64,000 bases of DNA, from the NCBI RefSeq assembly GCF_033439725.1, contig NW_026944388.1, forward strand, positions 2,604,001-2,668,000, in the 5' to 3' direction. Positions 54,869 through 64,000 of the stretch are shown here, piece after piece. Every line of letters starts with the position of its first letter. The stretch's first letter is position 1. The stretch comes from Neurospora tetraspora. Taxonomy: Eukaryota > Ascomycota > Sordariomycetes > Sordariales > Sordariaceae. Under the pieces are notes generated by a model. That model searched no databases and was not told the DNA's origin. It saw nothing but the letters and a program-made list of their open reading frames with translations. The translations under genes and the position numbers were made by a program.

Positions 54869-55682
54869 TTTGCTGGATAAGGCGGTCTAGCTCAGACCCG
54901 AACTCGGCTCTGGTAACTTGAGAGAGGAACGTAGACAACAAACAACGTCTGGAAGCGGTACTCGGGCGGTTTCTGTACAAACGAACGACCGTTCCGTGGT
55001 TCCCCAGGGAGGATAATAGGCTTCTCACAATGCGCTCAACGAAACGAAAATGGTATCTCAAGCAACAAAAAGCCAGAAACACGAAAAACTCCGACGATGA
55101 AGTCGTTTAAGAGTTTAAGAACTACAACAAAAAGCAAAAACCTCTAGTTCGCCGAGTGTACGGACTAAGGTACAGGGGCCATCCTACCGTGACTGTTATG
55201 CGCGCGGATGCGTGTGTGTACAGGGGGTCGGGGGACCATGCTCCCGGACCAGCTGAAGGGTCGCTGTTTGGTGGCTGGGAACGTGTTGTTCTAGGCGCAG
55301 CGCAATTGACCAATCATAGCTTGCTAAAGTGGCCGCGGCAGTGGGAACTGGGAACCACTTCGCTCATCGCTGGTCCCCTCTTCTTCACCGAAGCCAAGCT
55401 TTGGAACTTTCATCAACACACACATGTTGGACAGCAAATGCTATTCTGTGTGACAGCTTGAGGTATCAGATCACGTTTCTCCTGTCGACATCATTTTACT
55501 TTCTTTTTATCGCTATCTTTTTCGTTATCACTTCCCGTCTTCACTGTGGTGCTTTTCATCGTCTTCGGCTTCGCTCAAAGTCATTGCAGGTCGACTTCAA
55601 CACGATCTTCATCTCGAGGTATATACAACTGTCAGCCCCGTGGACTCGACTCCCCTCTCTCACCCGGGCCGAACGCCTGAAT
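54869..55682. other. Spacer between two minus-strand genes
   Basis: This is the promoter side of the Smr gene and the 3' side of the methyltransferase. No gene was recognised; the plus-strand frame 55329-55907 is antisense to the methyltransferase end and is not called. Confidence 0.4.
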
Positions 55683-56876
55683 TTACTGAGCGTCCTCTGG
55701 CTTCTGCGCCCACACATATTTCCAATGGTAGTATCCATGAATGCTCTTGTCCTTCAGCTCGCGGCGCATATGAGCCCCAAACACACTGATCTCCTCTGGC
55801 GTCCAACCCATGACGTTACCGAAAAAGTACTGGACGACGCCTTCGACATCTGCCGAGAGTGTGGAATAAGCACACAGCCCGACCTCCTTCAACTTCTTGT
55901 CATCTGACCAGGGAGATAACGGCATATGTGTTAACAAGTCAGCTAAATCCCGGCTGATTAAGTGGGTGTAGTGATTGAAGCATAATGCGCGAAAGAAAGC
56001 GTTCGGTCCTTATTGTCAATCATCTGGCTGACAGGGTATTCAACTTACTTTCATCCTTTTCGACTGGATGTTAACAAAACCAGCCGCCTTCAATCCTTCC
56101 TCCATAATATTGTCGTCGGCAAGCGTAACTGATCTTCCAATTCTTCGGGCAGCCTCCGCGAGCACCTTGCCATACGTATCCATAGCAGACCCCGGGACCA
56201 CGCTTCCGTCGTCAGAAGTTACAACGGGCGAATGGTCGTAATGTTCAATCCAGCCACCCGGTTTGCAGACTTTGAACGCCTCTCTATAGAAGGCGTTCCA
56301 GTCCTCAATGGCGCCCACAAAAAAACGAATGTGAACAAGGTCGAAATAGTTCGGCTTATAAGTCCACTCTTTCGAGGCATCATTGATCTCGAAGCGTAGA
56401 TTGGGCGGCACCCAGCTGGGTTGCACGGGCGAGATATCGGTGCCAATCACCTCACAGTTGGGATACTTGTCAGCGAAATCAATCGCCCAGATGCCTGCGC
56501 CCGTACCGATGTCGATAACGTATTCGATATCGTCTTTCAGCGGCGACATGTGTAGCTGATGATCGTTGAGCAGCTCGACGCCATGATAGTAAATCTCCAA
56601 GCTGTCGAGATGCTTCTCGTCGTTGGGCGCCCAGTATTCTATGTCCGTTACGGCGTCGCTGTGATAGGTACGGCCATTGAAAATACGGTAGTTGAAAATG
56701 CTCGAGGCGACGGAAGCAGTTGAACTTTCGACATCGCTACCCAGCAGGCTGGAGTCCGCGTCTTCGGAATCCTCTTCTGGCATTCCCTGTTGAAGCCAAT
56801 GCGCACCGGTGAGGGCATTATCTGTGTTGGCTGGTGCGGCCGGCGACAATGCCTTTCTCTTCGCTGGGGTACTCAT
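55683..56876 (-). CDS. LaeA-like SAM-dependent methyltransferase
   Basis: Exon 1 is 56876-56049 (276 codons). The acidic N-terminus is followed by FNGRTYH, the SAM-binding motif IDIGTGAGIW (121-130), GTDISP (145-150) and a later FEINDA. Then come FDLVHIRFFVGAIEDW and CKPGGWIEHYD. This is the LaeA-like fungal methyltransferase layout. Exon 2 starts after an intron with donor GTAAGT at 56048 and carries PLSPWSDDKKLKEVG, the usual PWP(K/R)D-KLKE(I/V)G block. It runs to stop 55683 near VWAQKPEDAQ. No ordinary AG acceptor is in phase where homology resumes (near 55925); the nearest in-phase one, after GACAAG (about 55895), would drop the PW block. The acceptor may be unusual or lost. LaeA-like enzymes influence secondary metabolism or remain uncharacterised. 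There is no biosynthetic cluster next to it. Confidence 0.75.
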
Positions 56877-57751
56877 GGTTGGAAGTTGGCTCGCAGGTAA
56901 GACAGAGAAATGTTGAGGAGTCCTAAGAAAAAAAGAGTCGATTGAGTGTTAGCCCACCGAAATAGTTGTCACACGGCGGTAGCGTCCTACGGCGTCCAGA
57001 ACCATTGCGACTTAATATGTAGCGACGCAACCCTGGGATATCAACTAAGCAGTCATACGACTTATTCCATTTGTCCTATCAGTATCGCTTCATTCTATCA
57101 ACCTCCTGTAGCTGGAAAGAGATGTGGTGTTTTCTTATCTATAAGCATCATCATATCTTGCCAGTCACTGTCGGTCTCACTCTCCCTCGTCGTTTGGGGC
57201 ATGTGAATCATGCCGTCTCTGGGCAAACTTAACTCGTGAGGGAGTCAACTCGAGACTTGTTGCCATGAAAAGAGGATCCAAAGTGAACGAGATCGAAAAG
57301 CACATTGAGATAAGAGTCTTGGGTCCTCCCGCCCCGCTCGTTACCCCGACGTGCCCCGTCAATCCCCGGCTACGCCAACCGGCTGTGTGGCAGCATCGGG
57401 AGCGGTTCCGTAGATGTGGGGCCCCCGCACTGGACCGCGGCATTGATCTCGCAACTCTGACGTCCCACACGCTCCCACGGCATTTCTAGTTCAACGCTGA
57501 TCAGTAATCACACACGTTCTCGGCCTGAATACAGAGAATGACCTCACTGATGTGGAATCCGCGAAGCTAATTTTGGTAGTAGGTAGTTAAGATACCAATA
57601 ATAAAGTCAATCAAGATACCTTTCCTTCAAAACAATGTGCATATCTATCCATCAACTTCCCTCTTCTGATTCTGCTCTTTCTCTGTCATTTCAGCTTCAG
57701 TATACCAAAAGAATCACTCCAAGTCCAACATAATTTTAACGTCTCAACATC
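56877..57751. other. Divergent promoter region
   Basis: This lies between the methyltransferase (-) and SDR (+) starts. No gene was recognised; short ORFs overlap on both strands. Confidence 0.4.
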
Positions 57752-58889
57752 ATGGCTCCCTCAATAGACGACAAGCCAGTAGCGACCTCCCCCATAGACA
57801 AGCCAGTAGCCCTCGTCATCGGTGCCTCACGCGGAATAGGCCGTCAAGTAGCCATCGACCTAGCCAAGAAGGGATACGCCGGTAAGCATTTCACTCACTC
57901 ACTCCCTTCGCTGCATGCACCATCATAGCACCTCCACTAAAACCACCTCAAAAACAGTCGTCGTCTCCGCAAAATCCACCACCTCCCCCTCCGCCCTCCG
58001 CACCCTCTCCCCCTTCCCCCCCGACCCCAACTCCTCCCTCTCCACCATCACCACCGTCGCCCACGAAATCACCACTTTGCATCACGGCACCGCCCTCGCC
58101 ATCCCGTGCGACACCAGCGACCCCACCGGCACCTCCCTCAAGACCCTCATCTCCTCCACCATCAAAGCCTACGGCCACCTCGACGTCCTCATCTACAACT
58201 CCGGCGCAATCTGGTGGTCCTCCGTCTCCAACACACCTTTAAAGCGGTACCAGCTCATGCAGCGCGTCAACGCCGACGGGCTTTATGCTGCGGTTCAGTA
58301 CAGCTTGCCGTACCTTCATGAGTCTACCTACGGTGGGAGGATCGTGGTGGTTTGTCCGCCTATTTACAGCCGGTTTTTTAGAGGAAAGACGGCGTACGCG
58401 ATGGGGAAAGTGGGCATGAGCGTGCTCGTCAAGGGACTAGCGATGGATTTTGAGCGGGAAGCGGTGGTTTCCCCCAAGACGGCGACGGGGGAGGGGGATG
58501 GAGTGGTGACGAGGAAGAGGGGGATGGCGGTGAGTGGGATTTGGCCGGCTGTGGCTGTTGAGAGCGCTGCTACTGCTGCCAGGCAGAGGGAATATGAGAA
58601 TCCGGAGGAGTTGAGGAGGGATTTGAGAAGGGCGACGATTTTTGCGGATGCGATACTGGGGATTTTGGAAAGCCCTGCGGAAAAGGTCAATGGGGAGTTG
58701 TTGCTTGATGAGGATTTCCTGAGGGAGCAGTGTGGGGTGAAGGATTTTGACAAGTATAGTGTTGTGCAGGGAAGTAGGCCGCGGAGGATCATGCCGAGAG
58801 TGTTGCCGGATTTGAGGGTGGAGGAACAGGATGATGAGGGGGCTAGGTATGATAGTGCGAAGGAGAGGAGGAAGGGGGCGAAGCTTTAG
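57752..58889 (+). CDS. HSDL2-like short-chain dehydrogenase, likely peroxisomal
   Basis: Exons 57752-57881 and 57958-58889 flank a 76-nt intron and give 353 aa. The nucleotide-binding motif GASRGIG (24-30) and the YAMGK catalytic pair (Tyr190, Lys194) are intact. VSGIWPAVAVESAAT and ADAILGILESPAEKVNGELLLDE match the hydroxysteroid-dehydrogenase-like 2 group, which carries PP near the active site. Here the segment before the tyrosine reads VVVCPPIY, with Cys where related proteins have Ser. The C-terminus is GAKL, so AKL may act as a PTS1. HSDL2 proteins are peroxisomal or mitochondrial and poorly defined, but linked to fatty-acid metabolism. The C-terminal SCP2 domain of animal HSDL2 is absent. 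Confidence 0.85.
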
Positions 58890-59045
58890 AATGGGGGTTG
58901 CTGGATGAGAGTCAAGTGGTTACCTGGTGGCTGGTTGAAGGTTTCGTGGATGTGATGTACTGGTAACGACTTTCTTTGGATACCTATAATATAAAGAAGT
59001 TCTCATGACCTCCAACCACATTCCCACCCTCCATCGGCCAGAATT

Positions 59046-59168
59046 ACATATGACCATAGGCACTGGGCCAAAAACTCGGGATCCCGTCCGCTCTCCCCTA
59101 GATAAGCCAGTGACCGCCAGGCTAGTAGTCGGATCGGTGACGACCGGTGAATAACCTGGTGTTGTATG
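59046..59168 (+). rRNA. 5S ribosomal RNA, divergent isotype
   Basis: The sequence starts ACATATGACCATAGGCACTG and ends GTTGTATGT, matching the length (about 120 nt) and layout of Neurospora 5S rRNA. Ends pair as helix I with wobble pairs. CACTGG (about 59061-59066) pairs with CCAGTG (about 59107-59112) as helix II; that differs from the common Neurospora type but in a compensated way. CCCGTCCGCTC and GCTAGTAGTCGGATCGGTGAC are the loop C and box C regions, and AAGCCAGTG fits the internal A box. In Neurospora, 5S genes are scattered singly and occur as several sequence types. Compensated changes argue for a working isotype rather than a pseudogene. No TATA box is visible at the usual -29; TATAATATAAAG lies about 55 bp upstream. 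Confidence 0.9.
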
Positions 59169-59177
59169 TCTCTTTCC

Positions 59178-59184
59178 TTTTTTT
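59178..59184 (+). terminator. RNA polymerase III T-run
   Basis: Seven consecutive T residues lie 9 nt downstream of the 5S rRNA 3' end, the normal position for polymerase III termination. Confidence 0.7.
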
Positions 59185-60256
59185 CTTCTTTGTCTTCTTC
59201 TTTGATATTGGTTCCTTCCGTTTCGCGATCATGATTCCTTCCGCTTCTCGTCTTCTGGGCAACTCTGGGAAAGAACGGTCGCTTGTCGAAGTGGGAAAGT
59301 GTGTGTTGGTAGCACCTTCTCACCTCCGCCTCTCCGCGGAGCTCGTTAGTCCGGATTCCGGAAACGTCGTCAAAGGCAAGTGTGCGCGATGCTGACGAAA
59401 GAAATCAGTCCCTTGATATCTGCAGACGTGATCATTGACAGGGCGAAGTATCGTAGACTGGGGCAACGGGAGGTAAAGTGGCTCATTCAATGCAAGGCAA
59501 TGCCAGGCAATGTTAATCAGTAATGAATGCATGACAGAAGCAGGCAGGCGCGTATGCATCCGGAACGAGTGCATACTTGTGCATGTGCTTCGCCTCTTGC
59601 CTCTTGCTTTATGATGTACTATGCCGTTTTAAGCGGTCTTCTGCTGCGCCCCATAATGTTCGATCTCGGTGGCTTGTCTGAAGGCTAGTTCCGGCTGCAT
59701 AAGGGGCGTTCTCATATCTCTACGTACATAGGGATCGGATCTCGTGAGGATCGGCGAGAATACTCACATCGCGGGAACTCTTCATTCTGTCATTAAACCA
59801 AAACATGACATGTTCAACAAAACCATGACCAAACTGAATATGTAAAGTGGGTATATTCTCCAAAACTACCTATCCATCGCCAATTTTGTGTGTGTTCGCT
59901 AGCCTCCTTTTCCTTCTATAACCCACTAACCATCTATATGTTCATATGTTCCGCTCGCATGGATCCAATCATGCGGCCAAGTTGGTATCGTATACAAAAA
60001 AAGAAGATAAAAATATTAAAACCCAAGATAAAAAGCTCGTAAAACGCGTTTCGCCATGCATGTAATGAATCATGCCATCCATCCAAAACCCAAGTGGTAT
60101 ATCCAAATGCAAATAATATGCAAAAAGTGAATGTAAGAAGACAAGACAAGAAGTGAAGTGAGGTTAAAAAGGGGATGAGATGAAATGAGATGAGATGAGA
60201 TGATGGGAGGATGTGAGGTGGAGGAGATCAAGAAGTCAGTGTCCCTCCACTCAAAC
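59185..60256. other. Spacer
   Basis: This holds the 3' flank of the 5S gene and the 3' side of the DHA1 transporter (-), including a GAGAT microsatellite at 60174-60202. No other gene was recognised. Confidence 0.45.
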
Positions 60257-62134
60257 TCAAACCCTCTTCTCACCCTTCTCCTCCTCCATTTCCGTCGTAT
60301 TCCCCGACCCGTTTACCGTCCTCTCATCATCGCTCATGACCAACATCACAGGGATTTTGGCATAAGCCTCCTTCGTCTCCAACACCTCCTCGTTCTCCTC
60401 CGCGACACCGGCAGGAACAGCAACCTGCGGCTGCTGCTGTGCAGCAGCTCCGCTCCTGCCCTCTTGCTGCTCCTGTCTCGTCTTGGCAGCCGCCATCATC
60501 TTCGCGAGCGCCTGCGCCGCCTCAGCAGCGTACTTGCACTTCATCCTGACCAAGTGGCCATACTTCCAGAAGAGGAAGGGGAACGGCACACAAGCGAGCG
60601 CCAAAAAGGCAGGGATGGTCGAAGCCCAGTGGATGCCGAGGTTTTTATACATGTAGGTGGTGAAGAGCGGGAAGGCGGCGCCGAAGAGGGAGCGGAGAAC
60701 CGAGTTGGCGGCCAGCACGGAGGCGGCGAAAATGGTGTACGAGTCGATCAGGTAGCCCATGAGACTGAGGAAGACCATGACCAGGCCGCCGGCGAAGAAG
60801 CCGGACGCAATGATGGGCACGATCCAGTGCACTTCGGGGCCATTGGTCCACGCGAACCAGAAGAGACCGACGGGCAGGAGGATGGAGCCGACGATGGCGA
60901 GGGGCAGGCGTGCCTCTGGAGGCGCCATGCCGCCGTGCTTGTCGGCGACGCGCGCGTAGCGCTTGTTGTCGAACATGGAGTAGCCGACCGAGAGCATCAT
61001 GCCGACGGCGACACCGACGAAGGCGAGGCCGCCGATGCCAGGGCTCCAGCCGCGGATCTGCTGGAAGACGATGGGGAAGGCGGCGAACATCATGTAGAGG
61101 GTGCCGTAGACGATGGCCATGTAAAGCGAGGTGAGAAGGACGATGGGCTCGGTGAAGAGCAAGATCCAGGGGCGAAGGAGCGAGATCTTGATCTGTTGTC
61201 CGAAGCTTTGGTGGCGAGTTTGCAGGTCGAGGCGGGAGACGTAGAGTTTGCCGGTCTCCTTGGTAAGGTTCTTGGCACGGCGACGGAGGATAACGGGGGC
61301 GTAGGTCTCGGGGACAGTGAGGGAGCAGGCAATCCAGAGGACGCCGGTAAAGATGGCCATAACACCTTCAACCCAGCGCCAGCCCTCGGCTTGTCCCAAA
61401 AAGCCACCGACAATGGGGCCGATCGAGGGACCCAGGAAGGGAGCCATGGCGAAGACACCGGAAGCAATACCACGCTCTGTTGAGAGTTAGTATGATAAGC
61501 AATATAGAAGGGAGGAGGCAGACATACCCTTGGCAGTAAACATGTCAGCAATAACACCACCCGAGTTGGTCAAGGGCGAGGCACCAAAGGTACCGGCGAG
61601 AAATCGAAGGACGATGAGGGTCCCGATGTTCTGGGCACCAGCAGCGCCAGCGTTGAATGCTGTCAAGGCCATGTAGGTGAGGAAGAAGAGAATCTGGCGA
61701 CCGTAAAACTCGCTGAGGGGCGCCCATAGTACCGGTCCGACGGCGAAACCAAGGACGAAAAGAGAAACACCCAAGATGGCGACCTCTGTGCTGACCCCGA
61801 ACCCAATGATGATCTCCCTGATGCCTCCAGAAAACGCGGTACTGACGAAGGCAACGGCCAAGGTGGCAACGGCTTGTAGGATGGTGATGGTCCACTTCTT
61901 CCAGTTGGGATATTGCATGGCGTTGTGTCCGTCGACGGGTAAGAAGTCGACGATGTAGGGCTTCTCGTGTGTGCCCTCGCCCTCATAGTGGTGGTTGCGG
62001 ACGGCATCGGTGACGCCGCCAGGATTGAGTAGGAGGTACCAATGCGAAACTCTGCTGACTTGGGTGTTTTGAGATTCGATATCCATTGCCATCGGCGTCG
62101 ATGACCCCGAGGACTGTGGTGTGCCGGCAGCCAT
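60257..62134 (-). CDS. DHA1-family MFS drug/polyamine-type exporter
   Basis: Exons 62134-61528 and 61476-60257 flank a 51-nt intron and give 608 aa. A hydrophilic N-terminus of about 95 residues is followed by 12 predicted helices. Motif A-like [11 protein letters not shown] sits after helix 2 and motif [14 protein letters not shown] in helix 5, which marks proton antiporters. PNWKKWTIT just before helix 1 is typical of DHA1 (Tpo1/Flr1/Cyp5-like) fungal transporters. The long C-terminal tail is Gln/Glu-rich and ends EEEKGEKRV. Family members expel drugs, polyamines or toxins at the plasma membrane. The substrate here is unknown and no metabolite cluster is adjacent. Confidence 0.88.
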
Positions 62135-64000
62135 GATGACTGATGGTTAGGCCGGTATTAGGGAGTATGTTCGAATAGGTAGAGGCTAATACAACAACGA
62201 CAAAGAGGATATAATGTATACACGAAGTGATCGACTGCCAAAAAAGGGAAAGTGAACTAGATGTGTTAGAGCCTCAGTAACGGGCCATGCATGTGTTGAT
62301 CAACGCTTGGACTAATATCTCTCTTCTCCCTCCTTGGGCAAGACGAGCCGAGGACACACAGCCTTATATTTAGTCGAGACAGCAACGAGCAGGCATAATA
62401 GCCAGCCCGGTACTGGATGGTCCCGATGTGCGTCAACTCCACCTTGTGGCTCCTCGTGGGCCTGGTTCGTGAATTTCATCCAAACAGGTTACGGAAAGTT
62501 GCGTGTAAGGCTTTAAGGCTCCATCATGCCGGTACCAGATCCACGAAACGATCACCGGTAAACAGCCAATAGCCCTGTATTTGTCAGTAACAGGGGGCGG
62601 ATGCCGTATGGATGGACCCATAGTCGGGCCAAAACCCGCCGGTACCTCGGCACGCTAATGACAAAAATGCTGGCAGTTTTGGGTGGTGGTGGCCCGGACG
62701 AGATACTGCCACTTGTTTTGTCATCAGCGTGCTCGGGTCTGGCGATATCTGATTAGCAACCGAGCGGTGACACCTCGTAGTAACTTTGTGACTACCGAAC
62801 AAGACGGACACCATGACGAGAAAGGGGGCGCCGAGAGGCTCTTCGCCGTTCAGTTCGTTCTGTTGGTGGAGTGGCACGTCATTCCCTACGACGTGCCCAG
62901 GTGGTGCGGTGCAGTCACTGCGGTGGGGGCGGTACGGCCACGGGTGAATAGCCAAGCTCCGTGATCCGTGGAGGAGTCTAGTTTAGAGTGTTCAAGTTGT
63001 CCCAGCATCACATCCAGATACCTAGTAGGCATCCTAGAATAGCAGATTCTAGAAGGCCATATGACTTTCAACATGTTATCTGATAGTCTGGACAAAGGCG
63101 GATATCAAGGTCGTGGTACTCGGGACCTGAGAATGGGGGTTTGAGGAGGAGACACAACGGGATGAACGACGGGCGGAAAACCTGCGTACGAGTCGCGAAC
63201 TCCCATGAGACCCCAGACAGGTATGCGCTGGTCACTCACGGCCGTCCTGCTGTGCGACTGGGAACATCTTGATTGGGTTGCCATGTCGACGGTTTGAGAA
63301 AGTGGCCTGACAAGGCTGCCGGGCGTCGCACCAATGACGAGAACAAGCTGAAAGGGAATAGGCCGGAAGAGGCAGTGTTCATTGCGGTGTTGGTGTTGTG
63401 CAGCTGGACGGCATTTGCTGACGTTATCGTGACAGACCCGACCAATATCAACAACACTTAAGGTTCAGAGGGGTCGAGACTCGAGAGGGTGTATCGGGTC
63501 TTTCATTATCGCTGACGAGGGGTAATCGAAACCCCATGCGTCGAGGTGTCCGTCTCATGTTGTTGCTGGTGGTGATGGATGAGCATGGGGTTGGGCGGAG
63601 AAGTGGATCTCAGGCGAAAGCAAGTCGTCGAGGTTGACCGGTGCCCGGTGATGTTTGATGTTGACGATGGAAGTTGCAAGAGGGGAGGCAGGGGCCGGTT
63701 GCCGGGCTACGTCCGATGTGCTTATCTTATCTAGCGTGCACATTGGATAAAATCCGATCCGGGACTTAAGCACCGACATGCCGACCATGGCCCCACCACG
63801 ACCCACTTGACCTCCCCTCAAACCCACCAAAAACCCACGAGACTGGTCCACCTGCAAATTTATGCTTATCGCAAGATGGATCTAGACGGGCGGGGCCCGG
63901 AGTTTTCCATCCTTGAAATCTTCACGAGCCGAGGCTCAGCGGCTGCTGGTCCATGATTCGCTGTTAACCCGAGAAATCGGAATATTGACCGGCCAATTCT
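62135..64000. other. Upstream region of the DHA1 gene to window end
   Basis: This 1.9-kb stretch has no credible gene. It contains the long imperfect inverted repeat at 62650-62732. An ATG near 63873 could begin something beyond the window, but nothing supports it. Confidence 0.4.
62650..62732. repeat. Imperfect 27-bp inverted repeat
   Basis: Arms 62650-62676 (GCACGCTAATGACAAAA then ATGCTGGCAG) and 62706-62732 pair at about 22 of 27 positions across a 29-nt loop. No duplication of flanking bases was seen, so it may be either a small palindromic element or a structured RNA site. Confidence 0.7.

Noticed and set aside
60200-61483. 427-codon plus-strand frame
   Set aside because: It is antisense to exon 2 of the DHA1 transporter; Glu/Asp/Gly/His-rich content is the usual mirror of membrane helices.

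Overview
The window reads as nuclear DNA of a filamentous ascomycete of the Neurospora/Sordaria type. The evidence is: about 7 kb at the left end that is extremely AT- and TpA-rich, as left by repeat-induced point mutation (RIP); short introns (51-243 nt) with GT...AG ends and CTAAC/CTGAC branch sites; genes of fungal-only families (DUF3716, LaeA-like methyltransferase, PAN-type membrane protein); and a single dispersed 5S rRNA gene between protein genes, a Neurospora/Sordaria habit. The species cannot be fixed from sequence alone.

Left end (1 to about 15.2 kb) is a transposon graveyard. Positions 1-7,100 hold heavily RIP-altered fossils; one is a plus-strand Ty3/Gypsy chromovirus. From 7.1 to 12.2 kb lie less altered relics: a DNA element with inverted ends (7358-8053), a minus-strand Gypsy fossil (about 8.4-11.6 kb), a hAT-type MITE inserted into it (9857-10311, 8-bp target duplication), and diverged copies of a short repeat. 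A long minus-strand gene at 12.3-14.3 kb encodes a GIY-YIG-like domain fused to about eight 30-residue charged repeats and has an in-frame TAG near its start. At 14.8-15.2 kb a Gypsy fragment has replaced the 5' half of an ABCG transporter gene.

From 15.2 kb rightward the DNA is ordinary gene-bearing sequence with long spacers. In order: ABCG remnant (+), PAN-domain membrane protein (-), carboxylesterase (+), Npy1-type NADH pyrophosphatase (-), ribosomal protein uL1/L10a (-), YAP1-binding/glomulin-like protein (-), secreted SET-domain protein (-), two weak small ORFs, monocarboxylate-type MFS carrier (-), peroxisomal enoyl-CoA isomerase (+), Ypq-type PQ-loop vacuolar transporter (-), Sas10/Utp3 (-), 3-ketodihydrosphingosine reductase (+), polyQ DUF3716 protein (+), Smr-domain protein with a CaaX end (-), LaeA-like methyltransferase (-), HSDL2-like peroxisomal SDR (+), 5S rRNA (+) and a DHA1 drug-efflux MFS (-).

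The genes do not form a pathway cluster. Two (enoyl-CoA isomerase, HSDL2-like SDR) end in PTS1-like tripeptides and point to peroxisomal lipid metabolism; Sas10, L10a and 5S rRNA belong to ribosome synthesis. A second hAT-type MITE (41127-41298) sits in the shared upstream region of the MFS carrier and the isomerase. Several spacers carry long near-perfect inverted repeats (18.9, 53.5 and 62.7 kb). Exon limits were placed by eye from reading frame, splice consensus and family alignment.
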